Positions 1-20,000 of a stretch of 20,000 bases of DNA are shown here, in pieces (within the stretch, counting starts at the first letter, position 1; each line of letters starts with the position of its first letter). The position numbers and the translations under genes are program-made. The notes beneath the pieces are model-generated. The model was not told the DNA's origin. It did not search any database and saw nothing but the letters and a program-made list of their open reading frames with translations. The stretch spans positions 7,831,712 through 7,851,711 of the forward strand of contig CM022670.1 in assembly GCA_012295275.1 (NCBI GenBank). The letters run 5' to 3'. This DNA is from Chrysomallon squamiferum. Its lineage: Eukaryota; Mollusca; Gastropoda; Neomphalida; Peltospiridae.

Positions 1-1000
1 ATATAATAGCATGAATGACATTTTAAACAAACAACATAATTGCAACATTAATAATTCTAAATGATTATTTCCCTCTCACAGAAATAACTAAAGATTAATT
101 CCAAAATAAATCTGTTACGTTTCACTGCACTGAAAACTAAATATCCTAGAAAGTAGATCTAAACAACTGCATAACATCTATAAGAAAACATATTTATTCA
201 CGCAGTGCTGATTTTGTACAGCAAATAGCTTGAAGCTGAAGAACAGATGATGTTTTTTAGTCCTTTAGAAGGGCGTTAGAATTATTTTCTATAAATAACC
301 AGAAAGTGTTACAGTTCATGTGCCAAAATTCAGCAAACCTTTGTAATGATTCATGCTTTGATAATGGAATATTCATTGTACTTTTATATTCTCTTATTAA
401 ATAAGAATTTAAAAAAGAAAGAAAAGAAAGTTTTTTTAAATTGTTTTCTGTTTTTGTTTTTAGTGTAATTATATATAGATATATATATTCATATCTGTAT
501 CCGTCCCTATTCGTCTGTGTGCCCGTATTTAAAGCAACAACAACATAAACAATAATACTATACTAAGTAATCTTATAAACAATGTTTAAGTATATATTTT
601 AATAGCATAAAAAAAGGATAAGAAATAACAACACATATAAATATATTATATTTACTAAAAGATTATTCAGTAAATACCTAATAATGAAAAAAATTATAAT
701 ATTCAACAAAAATGAATCATGGAATTTAATTATATTAGTACTAACAATATTACCAGCCTGGTAAAATGCAGCTAATTACAACACTATTTAGTCATAAAGT
801 TTAAGTGTATGAGATTATCTACAAAAGAGAAATAATCTATATATTAAAGCCTGTCACGACAAAAAAAAAGGAAGAAAAAAATGGGGGTTATAATATAAGG
901 AATGAAAATTAATTATAAACTCTTTCTTATCAGTTGCTAGAATATAAAGTGGTTGTCTCCGAAATGTTCTCCTTATAAATTATTTTTGATTTACTCAAGA
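1..1000. repeat. Copy A of a triplicated segment (left end outside the window)
   Basis: Homologous to copies B and C. Shared landmarks are AGCATGAATGACATTTTAA (near 8), GCTTGAAGCTGAAGAA (229), GGGCGTTAGAATT (269) and ATATTACCAGCCTGGTAA (749). Small indels separate the copies. No coding sequence recognised. Confidence 0.9.
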
Positions 1001-1002
1001 AA

Positions 1003-1430
1003 CATTCCTTTCTGCTGATTTATAAAGATTCGTGCTGTTGATTTATGATATGTTCTTGCTGTTCATTTATAAAAAAAAAAAAAATCCGTGCTGTTGATAT
1101 ATCAAATATTTCGTACTGTTGATTTATAAAATATTTCGTACTGTTGATTTATGAAATATTATTCCTGTTGATTTATAAAATATTCCTTACTGTTGATTCA
1201 TAAAAGACTCTTCCTGTTGGTTTGTAAAAATAACATCTTGCTATTTATTTATGAAAGATTCTTGCTGATCATTTATAAAAGATTTTTGCTGTTGAATTAT
1301 AAAGATTCTTGTTGTTAATTTATAAAGATTTTTGTTGTTCATTTATAAATTATTTTTCTGCGGCTGATAAAATATTCCTTCCTGCTAATATATGACATAT
1401 TCTTGATGTTCATTTATAAAGAAAAAAAAT
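1003..1430. repeat. 22-24 bp minisatellite in copy A
   Basis: Roughly 18 imperfect copies of a unit like TGCTGTTGATTTATAAAAGA (plus TTCT) run head to tail, ending near 1430. Units differ by point changes and 1-4 bp indels. Confidence 0.85.
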
Positions 1431-1499
1431 CATTGCTGTGATTTTTGTGAAACCTGGAACTGGCAAGCATTGTATTTTGAATATTCTACATGTAAGTAT

Positions 1500-2718
1500 A
1501 TATGTCTGTGCCTTTGTGTATGTATCTACGTACCTATGTATCTATGTGTGTAGATATCAATGTATGTATGTATGTATGTATGTATATTTGTGTGTGTGTA
1601 TATGTATGTATGTATGTATGTGCATACGTAAACACCACCAGTTTTACAAGTTTAATCTCAAAGTTGAACAATCAGCTGAAGTTGTAAAATAAATAGTAAA
1701 ATAATTATGTAATAGCATGAATGACATTTTAAACAAACAACATAATTACAACATTAATAATTCTAAATCATTATTTCTCTCTCACAAAAATAACTATTTT
1801 TACTTTTCCAAAATAAAGATATATGTTATGTATAAGCGTAAAAAAGATGTAGTCTGATAATTATATTCTGTCAAGTTTCACCGTATCGAAAACAAAATGT
1901 CCTAGAACGTAGACCTAAACAACTGCATAACCTCTAAGAAAACAGATTTGTTCCGCAGTGCTGATATTACTGATACAGCTTGAAGCTGAAGAATAGACGA
2001 TGTTTGTTAGTCGTTTACAAGGGCGTTAGAATTCTTTTCTATAAATAACCAGAACGTGTTACAGAACGTGCCAAAATTCAGCAAATGTTTGTAATGATTC
2101 ACTCTTTGATAATGGATTGTTCATTGTACTTTTGTATTCTCACATTAAATAAGAATTTAAAAAAGAAAGAAAAGAAAGATTCAAAAAATCATTTTCTGTC
2201 GCTTTTTCTAGTATAATTATATATATATATATTCATCTCTGTGTTCGTCTCTATTTGTCTGTCCGTCCGTATTTAAAGCAATAACAACAACAACAATACT
2301 ACTATGCTAAAGATGATTAAGTAATTTTGCAAACAGTTGCAATGTTTAAATATATAGTTCTAACAGCATAGTAAAAGTGTAAGACATAAGAACTCATATA
2401 CAAATATTATAATAAAATAACACACATAGATATAACATATTCCGTTATGTTTATTTAAAGAAAATTCATACGAGGTTTCATATATGGCTTTCAGGATATA
2501 ACTAATAATGAGAGATTTTACAATATTCAACACAAATTAATCGTGGAATTTATTTATGTTATTACTAACAATATTACCAGCCTGGTAACGTTCAACTGAT
2601 TACAAAACTGTTTACACATAAAATATAACAGTATAAGATGATTATCTACAAAAGAGAAAATAATTTAACTGATAAATCCTGCAACGACAAAAAAATAATA
2701 ATAAAAATAAACAAAAAA

Positions 2719-2767
<49 letters not shown>

Positions 2768-2880
2768 GAGGGTTATAATAATAACGAATAAAAATTAATT
2801 ACAAAACGAATAAAAATCAATTACAAACTCTTTCTTATCCGTTACTAGATAAACGTTCTTCTGATAAATTATTTTTGATT
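1500..2880. repeat. Copy B of the triplicated segment
   Basis: Begins with a TGTA/TATG microsatellite (about 1556-1622) and AAACACCACCAGTTTTACAA, which copy C also has. It then repeats the copy A landmarks at 1712, 1977 and 2570. An (AAT)n tract at about 2720-2765 is missing from A and C. No gene seen; the two small open frames at its start are microsatellite translation. Confidence 0.9.
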
Positions 2881-2884
2881 TACT

Positions 2885-3605
2885 CATAAAACATTCCTTT
2901 CTGCTGATTTATAAAGATTTCGTGCCGTTGGTTTATGAAATGTTCTTCCTGTTCGTTTATAAAAGATTCCTTGATGCTGATATATAAAATATTTATTACT
3001 TTTGTAAATAAAAGATTCCTTACTCTTGATTTATAAAAGTTTCTTGCTATTGATTTATAAAAAGAAATCTTGCTACTTATTTATAAAATAGTTTCAAAGT
3101 GTTGATTTACAAATTAGTTTTCTGTGGCTCATAAAACATTTCTTCTTGCTGACATTTACAAAAAAAATCCTTGCTGCGATTTATAAAGATCCTTGCTGTT
3201 GATTTATAAAAGATATGTTTTGGCTTCACAAAACATTCATTCCTGCTGAGTTATAAAAAATTCTTGCTGCTGATTTATAACAATTGCTGCTGTGATGCAC
3301 AAAACATTCATTCCGGCTGATTTATAAAAGATTCTTGCTGTTCGTTTGCAAAAACGTTCCTTGCTGTGATTCATAAAAGATCCTTGCCGTTTATTTCAAA
3401 AACGTTTTTCTGATTCACAAAACATTCCTTTCTGCTGATTTAAAAAAGATTTTTAGCTGTTGATTTATAAATTATTTTTTTCTGACTCATAAAACATTCC
3501 TTCCTGCTGGTTTTTAAACATTCTTGCTGTTGTTTTATAAAATATACCTTGTTGCTGATTTATAAAATATTCCATGCTGATTATTAATAAAACATTCCTA
3601 GCAGC
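2885..3605. repeat. 22-24 bp minisatellite in copy B, expanded
   Basis: Same unit family as the copy A array (TGCTGATTTATAAAAGATTC and relatives) but longer, about 30 imperfect copies. It ends at a T-rich run near 3610-3630. Confidence 0.85.
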
Positions 3606-4028
3606 TGCGGTTTTTTTTCTTTTTTTTTTTATGTCGCCATTATAAAACCCACAATGAATTTGATAAATAATATCCGTTTTACTGAAATATATTGAACATT
3701 AATTAATGCGTATGTATTAAACTGGAACATTAATGTCTATATTAATACAGTGTATAAATTGGAAATACAATACTTACTTGTGTTTTGTTGCCAACTTCAG
3801 AACTCGTAGATTTTTGCGGAATGTTCTAAGTTAAATAACTTGTATGGCACAGCAAGTTGCAATTCTTATGTAATCGTACGCGTCTCTGAATGCAGTTTAA
3901 AAATAGAAACGTTGAATTGGATAATAAATGAATTCTCTACTATTTAACACTATTTTTTATCTTTTGTACATTAACGATACTACATGATGACGGCAAACAA
4001 ACTGAAACTGTTGTAAAAAGTACGAATT
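3606..4028. other. AT-rich spacer, no gene seen
   Basis: Unique-looking AT-rich sequence between the two minisatellites. It has T runs near 3610-3630 and no open frame or splice-bounded exon that I could support. Confidence 0.6.
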
Positions 4029-4395
4029 TAAATTAAAGTAAATTCAGTTCTGTATTTTATTCCACGTTGTTAATTAAAGTAAATTCAGTTCTGTATTTTA
4101 TTCCACGTTGTTAATTAAAGTAAATTCAGTTCTGTATTTTATTCCACGTTATTAACTAAAGTAAATTCAGTTCTGTATTTTATTCCACGTTGTTAATTAA
4201 AGTAAATTCAGTTCTGTTTATTATACCACGTTGTTCATTAAAGTAAATTCAGTTCTGTATGTTATTCCATGTTGTGAACTAAAGTAAATTAAGTTCTGTA
4301 TATTATTCCATGTTGTTCATTAAAGTAAATTTTGTTTCTGTGTATTATTCCACGTTGTTAACTGAAGCAAATTTACTTCTCTTTATTATTCCACA
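4029..4395. repeat. 41-bp minisatellite, about nine copies
   Basis: Unit is close to TTAATTAAAGTAAATTCAGT followed by TCTGTATTTTATTCCACGTTG. The first four units are almost identical and later ones drift, with variants such as TTATACCACG, TATTATTCCATG and TTTACTTCTC. That gradient suggests recent expansion from the left end. Confidence 0.95.
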
Positions 4396-4504
4396 CACTT
4401 AAGGTAAATATTTGTACTATTTAAACACGTCTGGAATTTGATTTTCCGGACAACCTAACTCGCTGTTATTCCATTAAATGGAAAATTGACTATATTTCTA
4501 AAGT

Positions 4505-5720
4505 GTGTTTGTGTGTATGAATGTATGTATGTGTATATGTAAACACCGTTCATTTCATAAGTTTAATATCAAAGCTGAACAAGCAGCTGATGTAGCAAAA
4601 TAAATAGTAAAATAATGATATAACAGCATGATTGACATTTTAAGCAAACAACATAATTACAACATTAATCATTCTAAGTCGTTATTTCTCTCTCACAAAA
4701 ATAACTACGATTACTTTTCCAAAATAAAGATATATGTTATGAAAAAGTGTAAACAGATGTATTCTGATATGTATATTATATTTAGTTTCAATGTACTGAA
4801 ATCAAAATGTCCTTGAACGTAGACCTAAACAACTGCATAACCTCCAAGAAAACATATTTGTTCCGCAGTGCTGTTATTGATACAGGAAAAAGCTTGAAGC
4901 TGAAGATGTTTGTTAGTCGTTTGGAGGGGCGTTAGAATTCTTTTCTATAAGTAGCCAGAAATGGTTACTGAACATGTGCCAAAATTCAGCAGATTTTTGT
5001 ACTGATTCACTCTTTGATAATGGAACTTTCACTGTACTTTTGTATTCTCACATTAAGTAAGAATTTAAAAAAGAAAGATAAGAGAGATTTAAAAAAATAT
5101 TTTCTGTCGCTTCTTCTTGTATAATATTCATGTTTATCCATACCTCTGTGTGTCCGTCTCTATTCGTCTTTCTGTCCGTATTAAAACAAATAACAATAAT
5201 ACTATGCTAATACAGTGATGATGAAGTAGTTTTTGAAACAGCTGGAATGTTTATATATATATATATATATAGATGTACATGTATTATAGCGTAATAAAGG
5301 ATAAGAAATAACAACATATATAAAAAATATTATAATAAAATAAAACACAAGTATATAACATTTTCCATTATGTTTATTTAAAGAAAATTCATACGAGGTT
5401 TCATATATGACTTTCAGGAAATACCTAATAATGAGAAAAATTATAATATTCAACAAAAATTAATCATGGAATTTAATAGTGTTATTACTAACAATATTAC
5501 CAGCCTGGAAAAGTGTAACTAATTGAAACACTTTTAGAGATAAACTATAAGTATATAAAATCATTATTTGCAAAAAGAAAATAATCTAACTATAAAAGCC
5601 TGTTACGGAAATTTTTTAAAGAAATGTGGGTTATAATTTAATGAATGAAAATTAATTACTAACACTTTCTCCTCCATTGCTACCGTTTGTTTACGAAACG
5701 TTCTCCTGATTAGTTGTAAC
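4505..5720. repeat. Copy C of the triplicated segment, truncated
   Basis: Starts with a short TGTATG microsatellite and TAAACACCGTTCATTTCATA, then follows copies A and B through landmarks at 4624, 4891, 4923 and 5492. It stops near 5710, where A and B enter the minisatellite array. It has its own (TA)n tract near 5250-5272. No gene seen. Confidence 0.9.
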
Positions 5721-5890
5721 ATCCGCTACTACACAACAACGACTACTGAAGAAAGATTCAGATGCGCAGTGTAAGTGCTTTACTATCTCCAAGTCGATGT
5801 ATCGTATAGACTATGCTATCAATTACAAGATGACTGTTAACGTCCGCGATTAAACTATGTGTCTATTCTCTAACGTAATTTAACTTCTGA

Positions 5891-6202
5891 ATCTTGCATA
5901 AGCCTGCTTCACATAGTCACAAACTTTATTTAAATATTCTCTCTGTAGACTATAGGTTCAGAACCGATAACAGAGAATGCTATATAATTTCAGATTGTGA
6001 AAATGTGGAAGATGATTAATTATCTTTGTTCAGATATTTTGAAACGGTATCTGAAGAGGATGTTTTTGGCCCAGATCGTAGCTATATCAGGATGTATGGC
6101 ACAGTCTTCAAACACTATTTAAAAGAAAAAAACAAAGTGAAAAGAGTTCGTCTAAACGTGGCAACGTCTTTTAAGGTTTTTTACACTATTCAACCATCAT
6201 GA
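5891..6202 (+). pseudogene. Unidentified degenerate open frame (one stop)
   Basis: In one plus frame there are 42 sense codons (5891-6016), a TAA (6017-6019), then 60 sense codons to TGA (6200-6202). The composition looks protein-like (for example VDYRFRTDNRECYII, then ETVSEEDVFGPDRSYIRMYG and VFKHYLKEKNKVKRV). There is no suitable ATG at the left. I do not recognise the family. It could be a decayed transposon or gene remnant, or chance. Confidence 0.3.
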
Positions 6203-6402
6203 CTTCTGTTTCCCCGTGTGTGACGCTTTTCTCCCTGCAAAATCAGTTAAATAATAAAAATTCTTACTTGCATTTCTTTTAAACTATTTGTTTTTTAAAT
6301 TAATTTAAAATATAATTTCTTAGGTCTGCGTTTCAACAGAGTATGGGATCTTAACATTGAGCATTAAACATTACTAAATTGATAAATTTTATATATCATC
6401 TA

Positions 6403-6408
6403 TTTAAT
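6403..6408 (-). promoter_or_regulatory. Candidate poly(A) signal ATTAAA
   Basis: ATTAAA on the minus strand about 250 nt past the stop codon. It is the variant polyadenylation hexamer. A canonical AATAAA also occurs further away near 5925-5930. In sequence this AT-rich either could be chance. Confidence 0.25.
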
Positions 6409-6424
6409 CTTCTACATATAAGTG

Positions 6425-6655
6425 CACTAATAAGCAAACTCTTTTCCACTCTTCATTATGTAAACTGTTCATTAATAAGTAAACTCTTCATTAAGAAGTA
6501 AACTATTCACAAGTATGTAAATTATTCTCTATTGAGTAAACTTTTCGAAATAAGTAAGCTGTTCTCAAATAAGTAAAGTCTCCAGTAACAAGAAAACTAT
6601 CCACTAGTAAGTAAACTCTTCACTAATAAGTAAACTGTTCACTAATAGTCTAAGA
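6425..6655. repeat. Degenerate 19-20 bp minisatellite next to the stop codon
   Basis: About eleven imperfect copies of a unit close to ACTAATAAGTAAACTCTTC (for example 6469-6505 and 6600-6645). The array begins within about 5 bp of the stop codon, so it probably forms the proximal 3' UTR. On the transcript strand it reads as GAAGAGTTTACTTATTAGT units. Confidence 0.8.
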
Positions 6656-6657
6656 TA

Positions 6658-17684
<11,027 letters not shown>

Positions 17685-17765
17685 CGTGCAAGAAAAGCGA
17701 AACGAAAGCAGGACTTGAGTCAACGAGACGCTATCCCTGGACACGTTAACCCACCGCGTTGTGTC

Positions 17766-17809
17766 AGAGTGAAGCGTCCACGCCTAACAACAAGCAGTAC
17801 CTATAAATA
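17766..17809 (-). promoter_or_regulatory. Possible core promoter of the Mesh-like gene
   Basis: On the minus strand a TATTTATA (17809-17802) precedes an initiator-like TTCACTCT (17773-17766) by about 40 bp, about 80 bp upstream of the start codon. The spacing is a little long for TATA-Inr. The same TATA sequence reads as canonical TATAAATA on the plus strand. A suggestion only. Confidence 0.3.
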
Positions 17810-17877
17810 ACACAGCGGATCAGTCTACGTTCAAAACACGCTGCAGTTAGCTTCACTTTACTGAGAGGTTTTGTTGG

Positions 17878-17918
<41 letters not shown>

Positions 17919-17935
17919 ATTATTATTATTATTAT
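17878..17935. repeat. (GTT)n-(ATT)n microsatellite upstream of the promoter
   Basis: About 13 GTT units then six ATT units, roughly 100 bp beyond the suggested promoter. It produces the poly-Leu plus-strand frame here, which I do not regard as a gene. Confidence 0.9.
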
Positions 17936-18019
17936 GTCTCTTTACTTTGTTGTTGTTATTGGTGTTGCAATTGTCTTTTTTGATTTCAGGATTTTTGGTA
18001 TTGAGATTATTATTTTTTT

Positions 18020-18182
18020 TTTTTTTTTTTACTGGTAGTTTCGATTTAAATTTTCGTTTTTCTACAAATTAATGTAATTTGATAGGATGCTCTGTTTATA
18101 AATTAATTAATTAATTAACTTTTTTATAAATTAGTGAAATAATGAATGTACGGATAAATGAAATGAACAAATAAATTAAACA

Positions 18183-18226
<44 letters not shown>

Positions 18227-18240
18227 TATATATAATTCTT
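18020..18240. repeat. Poly-T, TTAA and (TA)n tracts
   Basis: A T run near 18010-18030, ATTA repeats (18100-18118) and a (TA)n tract (about 18188-18235). Confidence 0.85.
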
Positions 18241-18277
18241 CTGTGGTGGAAATAAATAGTGTTGAAAACTATTTTTA

Positions 18278-18469
18278 ATGACGTTGCCGCCACCAACTCA
18301 CAAACTGCATATTATGAGTCAAAGCCGAGCCCTAGCATTGTTGAATTTTGTCATTACTATTCACTATTCAAAACTTCGGGAGGTGTTTGTATATGAATCA
18401 TTCAGCCACCTGAATAGAATTTATGTAGAGCGTTTGAACGACATAGAAACCTGTATGGAATATTACTGA
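18278..18469 (+). other. Unassigned 63-codon open frame
   Basis: ATG to TGA, starting MTLPPPTHKLHIMSQSRALA and ending ETCMEYY. It is not low-complexity, unlike most open frames here. No domain, signal peptide or splice context recognised. It could be a small exon, a repeat remnant or chance. Confidence 0.15.
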
Positions 18470-18790
18470 TACGACCCTTAACTTGTTTCGACCAATATAC
18501 ATCTTACCTAGTTTACTTTAGAATATTAGCGCTGTTATCAATACATTACAACAGCACATGTTGAAATAGGTTACATGCAATGAAAGCAAACATACAAATA
18601 TGAAATATGTTGCGAACGTAGTAATATAATACTTCACTGTTGTTGTACATACGATATGCTTCTCAACTGAACACTAACATAATGCTCTAGTTTAATGTCA
18701 AGATCAGTATTGATTATACGTATTTCTGAGCGTATTCATCTACATACAAAACTATTCAGTTAAAATATTGTTATTAAAATTCTGACACGT

Positions 18791-18910
18791 TCATGGCCGG
18801 GCATTGCTGTAGCAAGCATCACGGCTTTCTGTTAAAGTACAGTTGCAAATACACTGAGTTCCTTGAAGCACGTAAATAAAATTGTAATAAGCATATGGTA
18901 TATTTACGTT
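18791..18910 (-). other. Unassigned Cys-rich 39-codon open stretch
   Basis: Minus-strand frame with no ATG, containing VLQGTQCICNCTLTESRDAC and ending NARP then TGA (18791-18793). Four cysteines in 14 residues is striking against this background, but there is no start or splice evidence. It may be a fragment of an interspersed repeat. Confidence 0.2.
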
Positions 18911-18959
18911 TTAAAAAATACTGCATTTCAAAACCAAATACAGTTCCCATTTTTCTACC

Positions 18960-19310
18960 TCAAAAGTCTGCTAAGGCGCGGTTTTAAAAAAAAAAAAAAA
19001 AAATATGCATTGAATATTGTTCAGTGTTTGAATTATTAAAATTTTGTACCAAATGGTAAAAACTCGCACGGTTTGGCGGGCAAGCATTTGGCAGTTGCAG
19101 TTCGCGACATCTTGTGATTCAAAAAAACAACAACAAAAACAACAACTCTCCCTGCAATGGACTGAGCAGTGCAGGAAATGAGCGACGCCAGCTTTAAAAT
19201 TATCGTATAAAGCTGCCGTAAACAAATCCAGATCTTTTTCACTGTTCACTTAAAAATGCTGTCCACGTCCGCGTTCAGCAGGTGTCCGCTGATCTGAGGG
19301 ACGTATTTAC
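18960..19310. other. GC-richer block between a poly-A tract and AT-rich DNA
   Basis: CpG-containing patches (GCGCGG near 18976, GGCGGGCAAG near 19074, CACGTCCGCG near 19264) stand out from the surroundings. A run of 19 A lies near 18986-19004. A minus-strand open frame (18971-19249) covers much of it, but no protein family was recognised. A mobile-element fragment is possible. Confidence 0.25.
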
Positions 19311-19570
19311 CGAAAAACAATGCTTATGAAAAATTATGAAATTTGTTATTTGATCTGTTTGTTGATTTATTTTTATTGTTATTATTTGTGTGTTTGTTTT
19401 TGTACTTAATCCCATTTGTATATATAACATGTGTCATAAAATATTGGAAAAAGGCGAATTCTGTAAAATGCTTGTACTATTTCAATCATCATTTATTACG
19501 GAGATACTGAAGACAATTATGCAGAAGTAGATAGCGTACACTTTAAATATAATTTATAATATTTTTTGCT
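19311..19570. other. AT-rich spacer, nothing recognised
   Basis: No open frame, exon or repeat that I can support in this stretch. Confidence 0.6.
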
Positions 19571-19571
19571 G

Positions 19572-19573
19572 CT

Positions 19574-19608
<35 letters not shown>

Positions 19609-19635
19609 TTTTTTTTTTTTTTTTTTTTTTTTTTT
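19572..19635. repeat. (TTTA)n followed by poly-T
   Basis: About nine TTTA units run into an uninterrupted T run of about 25. On the minus strand this is poly-A followed by (TAAA)n, resembling the tail of a retroposed element, but no body was identified next to it. Confidence 0.85.
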
Positions 19636-19949
19636 AAGTGAGTAACAGAAATAAATAAATATATATTTATGATTATTCAGTCTCTATAGTCTTTCTCACT
19701 TGGCTACAATCAGAGTTGTTAGTAACTCCGACTGCAATGTTCCATTTTTCTGAAAGAAAAGAAAACGAGAGTCTTTAGCTGTTCAATAAAGATAGTAGGA
19801 ATCATAACAGGGTTACATTCCGGTAAAATATTTTTTTTAAAACAACGATCTTAAAGATTTCTTTGGTCAGTTTTATTTGAACTTCTGAGACATTCATTAC
19901 CTGTGAATTTTAAAACGGTCGGTAAACAAACTCTTAACACGAATTATAC

Positions 19950-20000
19950 CTGAAATACCACGACACGTAGAGGAAATCTTGATGTCCCACGTGACTTCCA
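19950..20000 (-). CDS. Partial NIDO-type exon of a second, related gene or fragment
   Basis: Runs off the right edge. The minus-strand frame reads EVTWDIKISSTCRGIS before a donor-like AG/GTATAA (19944-19949). Bases 19985-20000 are identical to 15175-15190 in exon 3, in the same E-V-T-W frame, and the exon ends shortly after, as exon 3 does. Exit phase appears to be 1, whereas exon 3 exits in phase 0. The matching downstream exons are not visible between here and 17760, so it may be a truncated paralogue, a pseudogene piece or an alternative upstream exon. Confidence 0.5.

Noticed and set aside
1003-1430. CRISPR array
   Set aside because: The repeats are head-to-tail and diverged, without unique spacers, in an animal genome context.
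1438-1692. Plus-strand Cys/Val/Tyr-rich frames of 61 and 84 codons
   Set aside because: Mostly a TGTA/TATG tetranucleotide tract; no conserved start or domain.
17685-17744. N-terminal extension of the Mesh-like protein
   Set aside because: The frame is open but begins at GTG, and the ATG at 17684 gives a clean signal peptide.
17801-17809. Plus-strand TATA box for a divergent gene
   Set aside because: TATAAATA is canonical on this strand, but the nearest initiator-like TCAGTCT is only about 20 bp away and no credible plus-strand gene follows.
17878-18072. Poly-Leu open frame that looks like a signal or membrane segment
   Set aside because: Arises from (GTT)n and (ATT)n in a frame reading TTG/TTA.

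Overview
This is an AT-rich animal genomic window. It has long non-coding stretches, many microsatellites ((TA)n, (TG)n, (ATT)n, TGTA/ACAT, TTTA) and a gene cut into many small exons by GT-AG introns of 219-1482 bp. The style fits an invertebrate, perhaps a lophotrochozoan such as a mollusc. I cannot fix the taxon from sequence alone.

The main content is one minus-strand gene, 17684 down to 6658. I could chain 16 coding exons with every splice phase agreeing. The total is 2670 nt, i.e. 889 residues plus a stop. The predicted protein is a type I membrane protein: signal peptide (1-17), NIDO domain (about 30-265), IPT/E-set-like domain (about 265-350), linker (350-460), AMOP domain (about 470-639), VWD domain (about 640-836), one transmembrane helix (844-868) and a 21-residue basic cytoplasmic tail. 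This is the architecture of the Mesh / SUSD2 / MUC4 family, in which insect Mesh is a septate-junction protein. Three things are unusual. There is no Sushi domain between VWD and the membrane. The VWD 'GDPH' signature is replaced by SDSH. Four conserved AMOP cysteines are missing together. Around exons 13-15, two competing donors and phase-compatible exons could give isoforms that differ in the VWD domain.

Left of the gene (1-5720) is a triplicated segment: copy A (cut by the window edge), copy B and a truncated copy C. A 22-24 bp minisatellite lies in A and B, and a separate 41-bp minisatellite lies between B and C. Between copy C and the gene (5720-6657) are a plus-strand degenerate open frame (5891-6202) and a 19-20 bp minisatellite just past the stop codon.

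Right of the gene are a possible promoter (about 17760-17810), AT-rich sequence with simple repeats and short unassigned open frames. At the extreme right edge a partial minus-strand exon shares 16 identical bases and the E-V-T-W frame with NIDO exon 3. It suggests a tandem paralogue or fragment beyond the window. No rRNA, tRNA, CRISPR array or intact mobile element was recognised.
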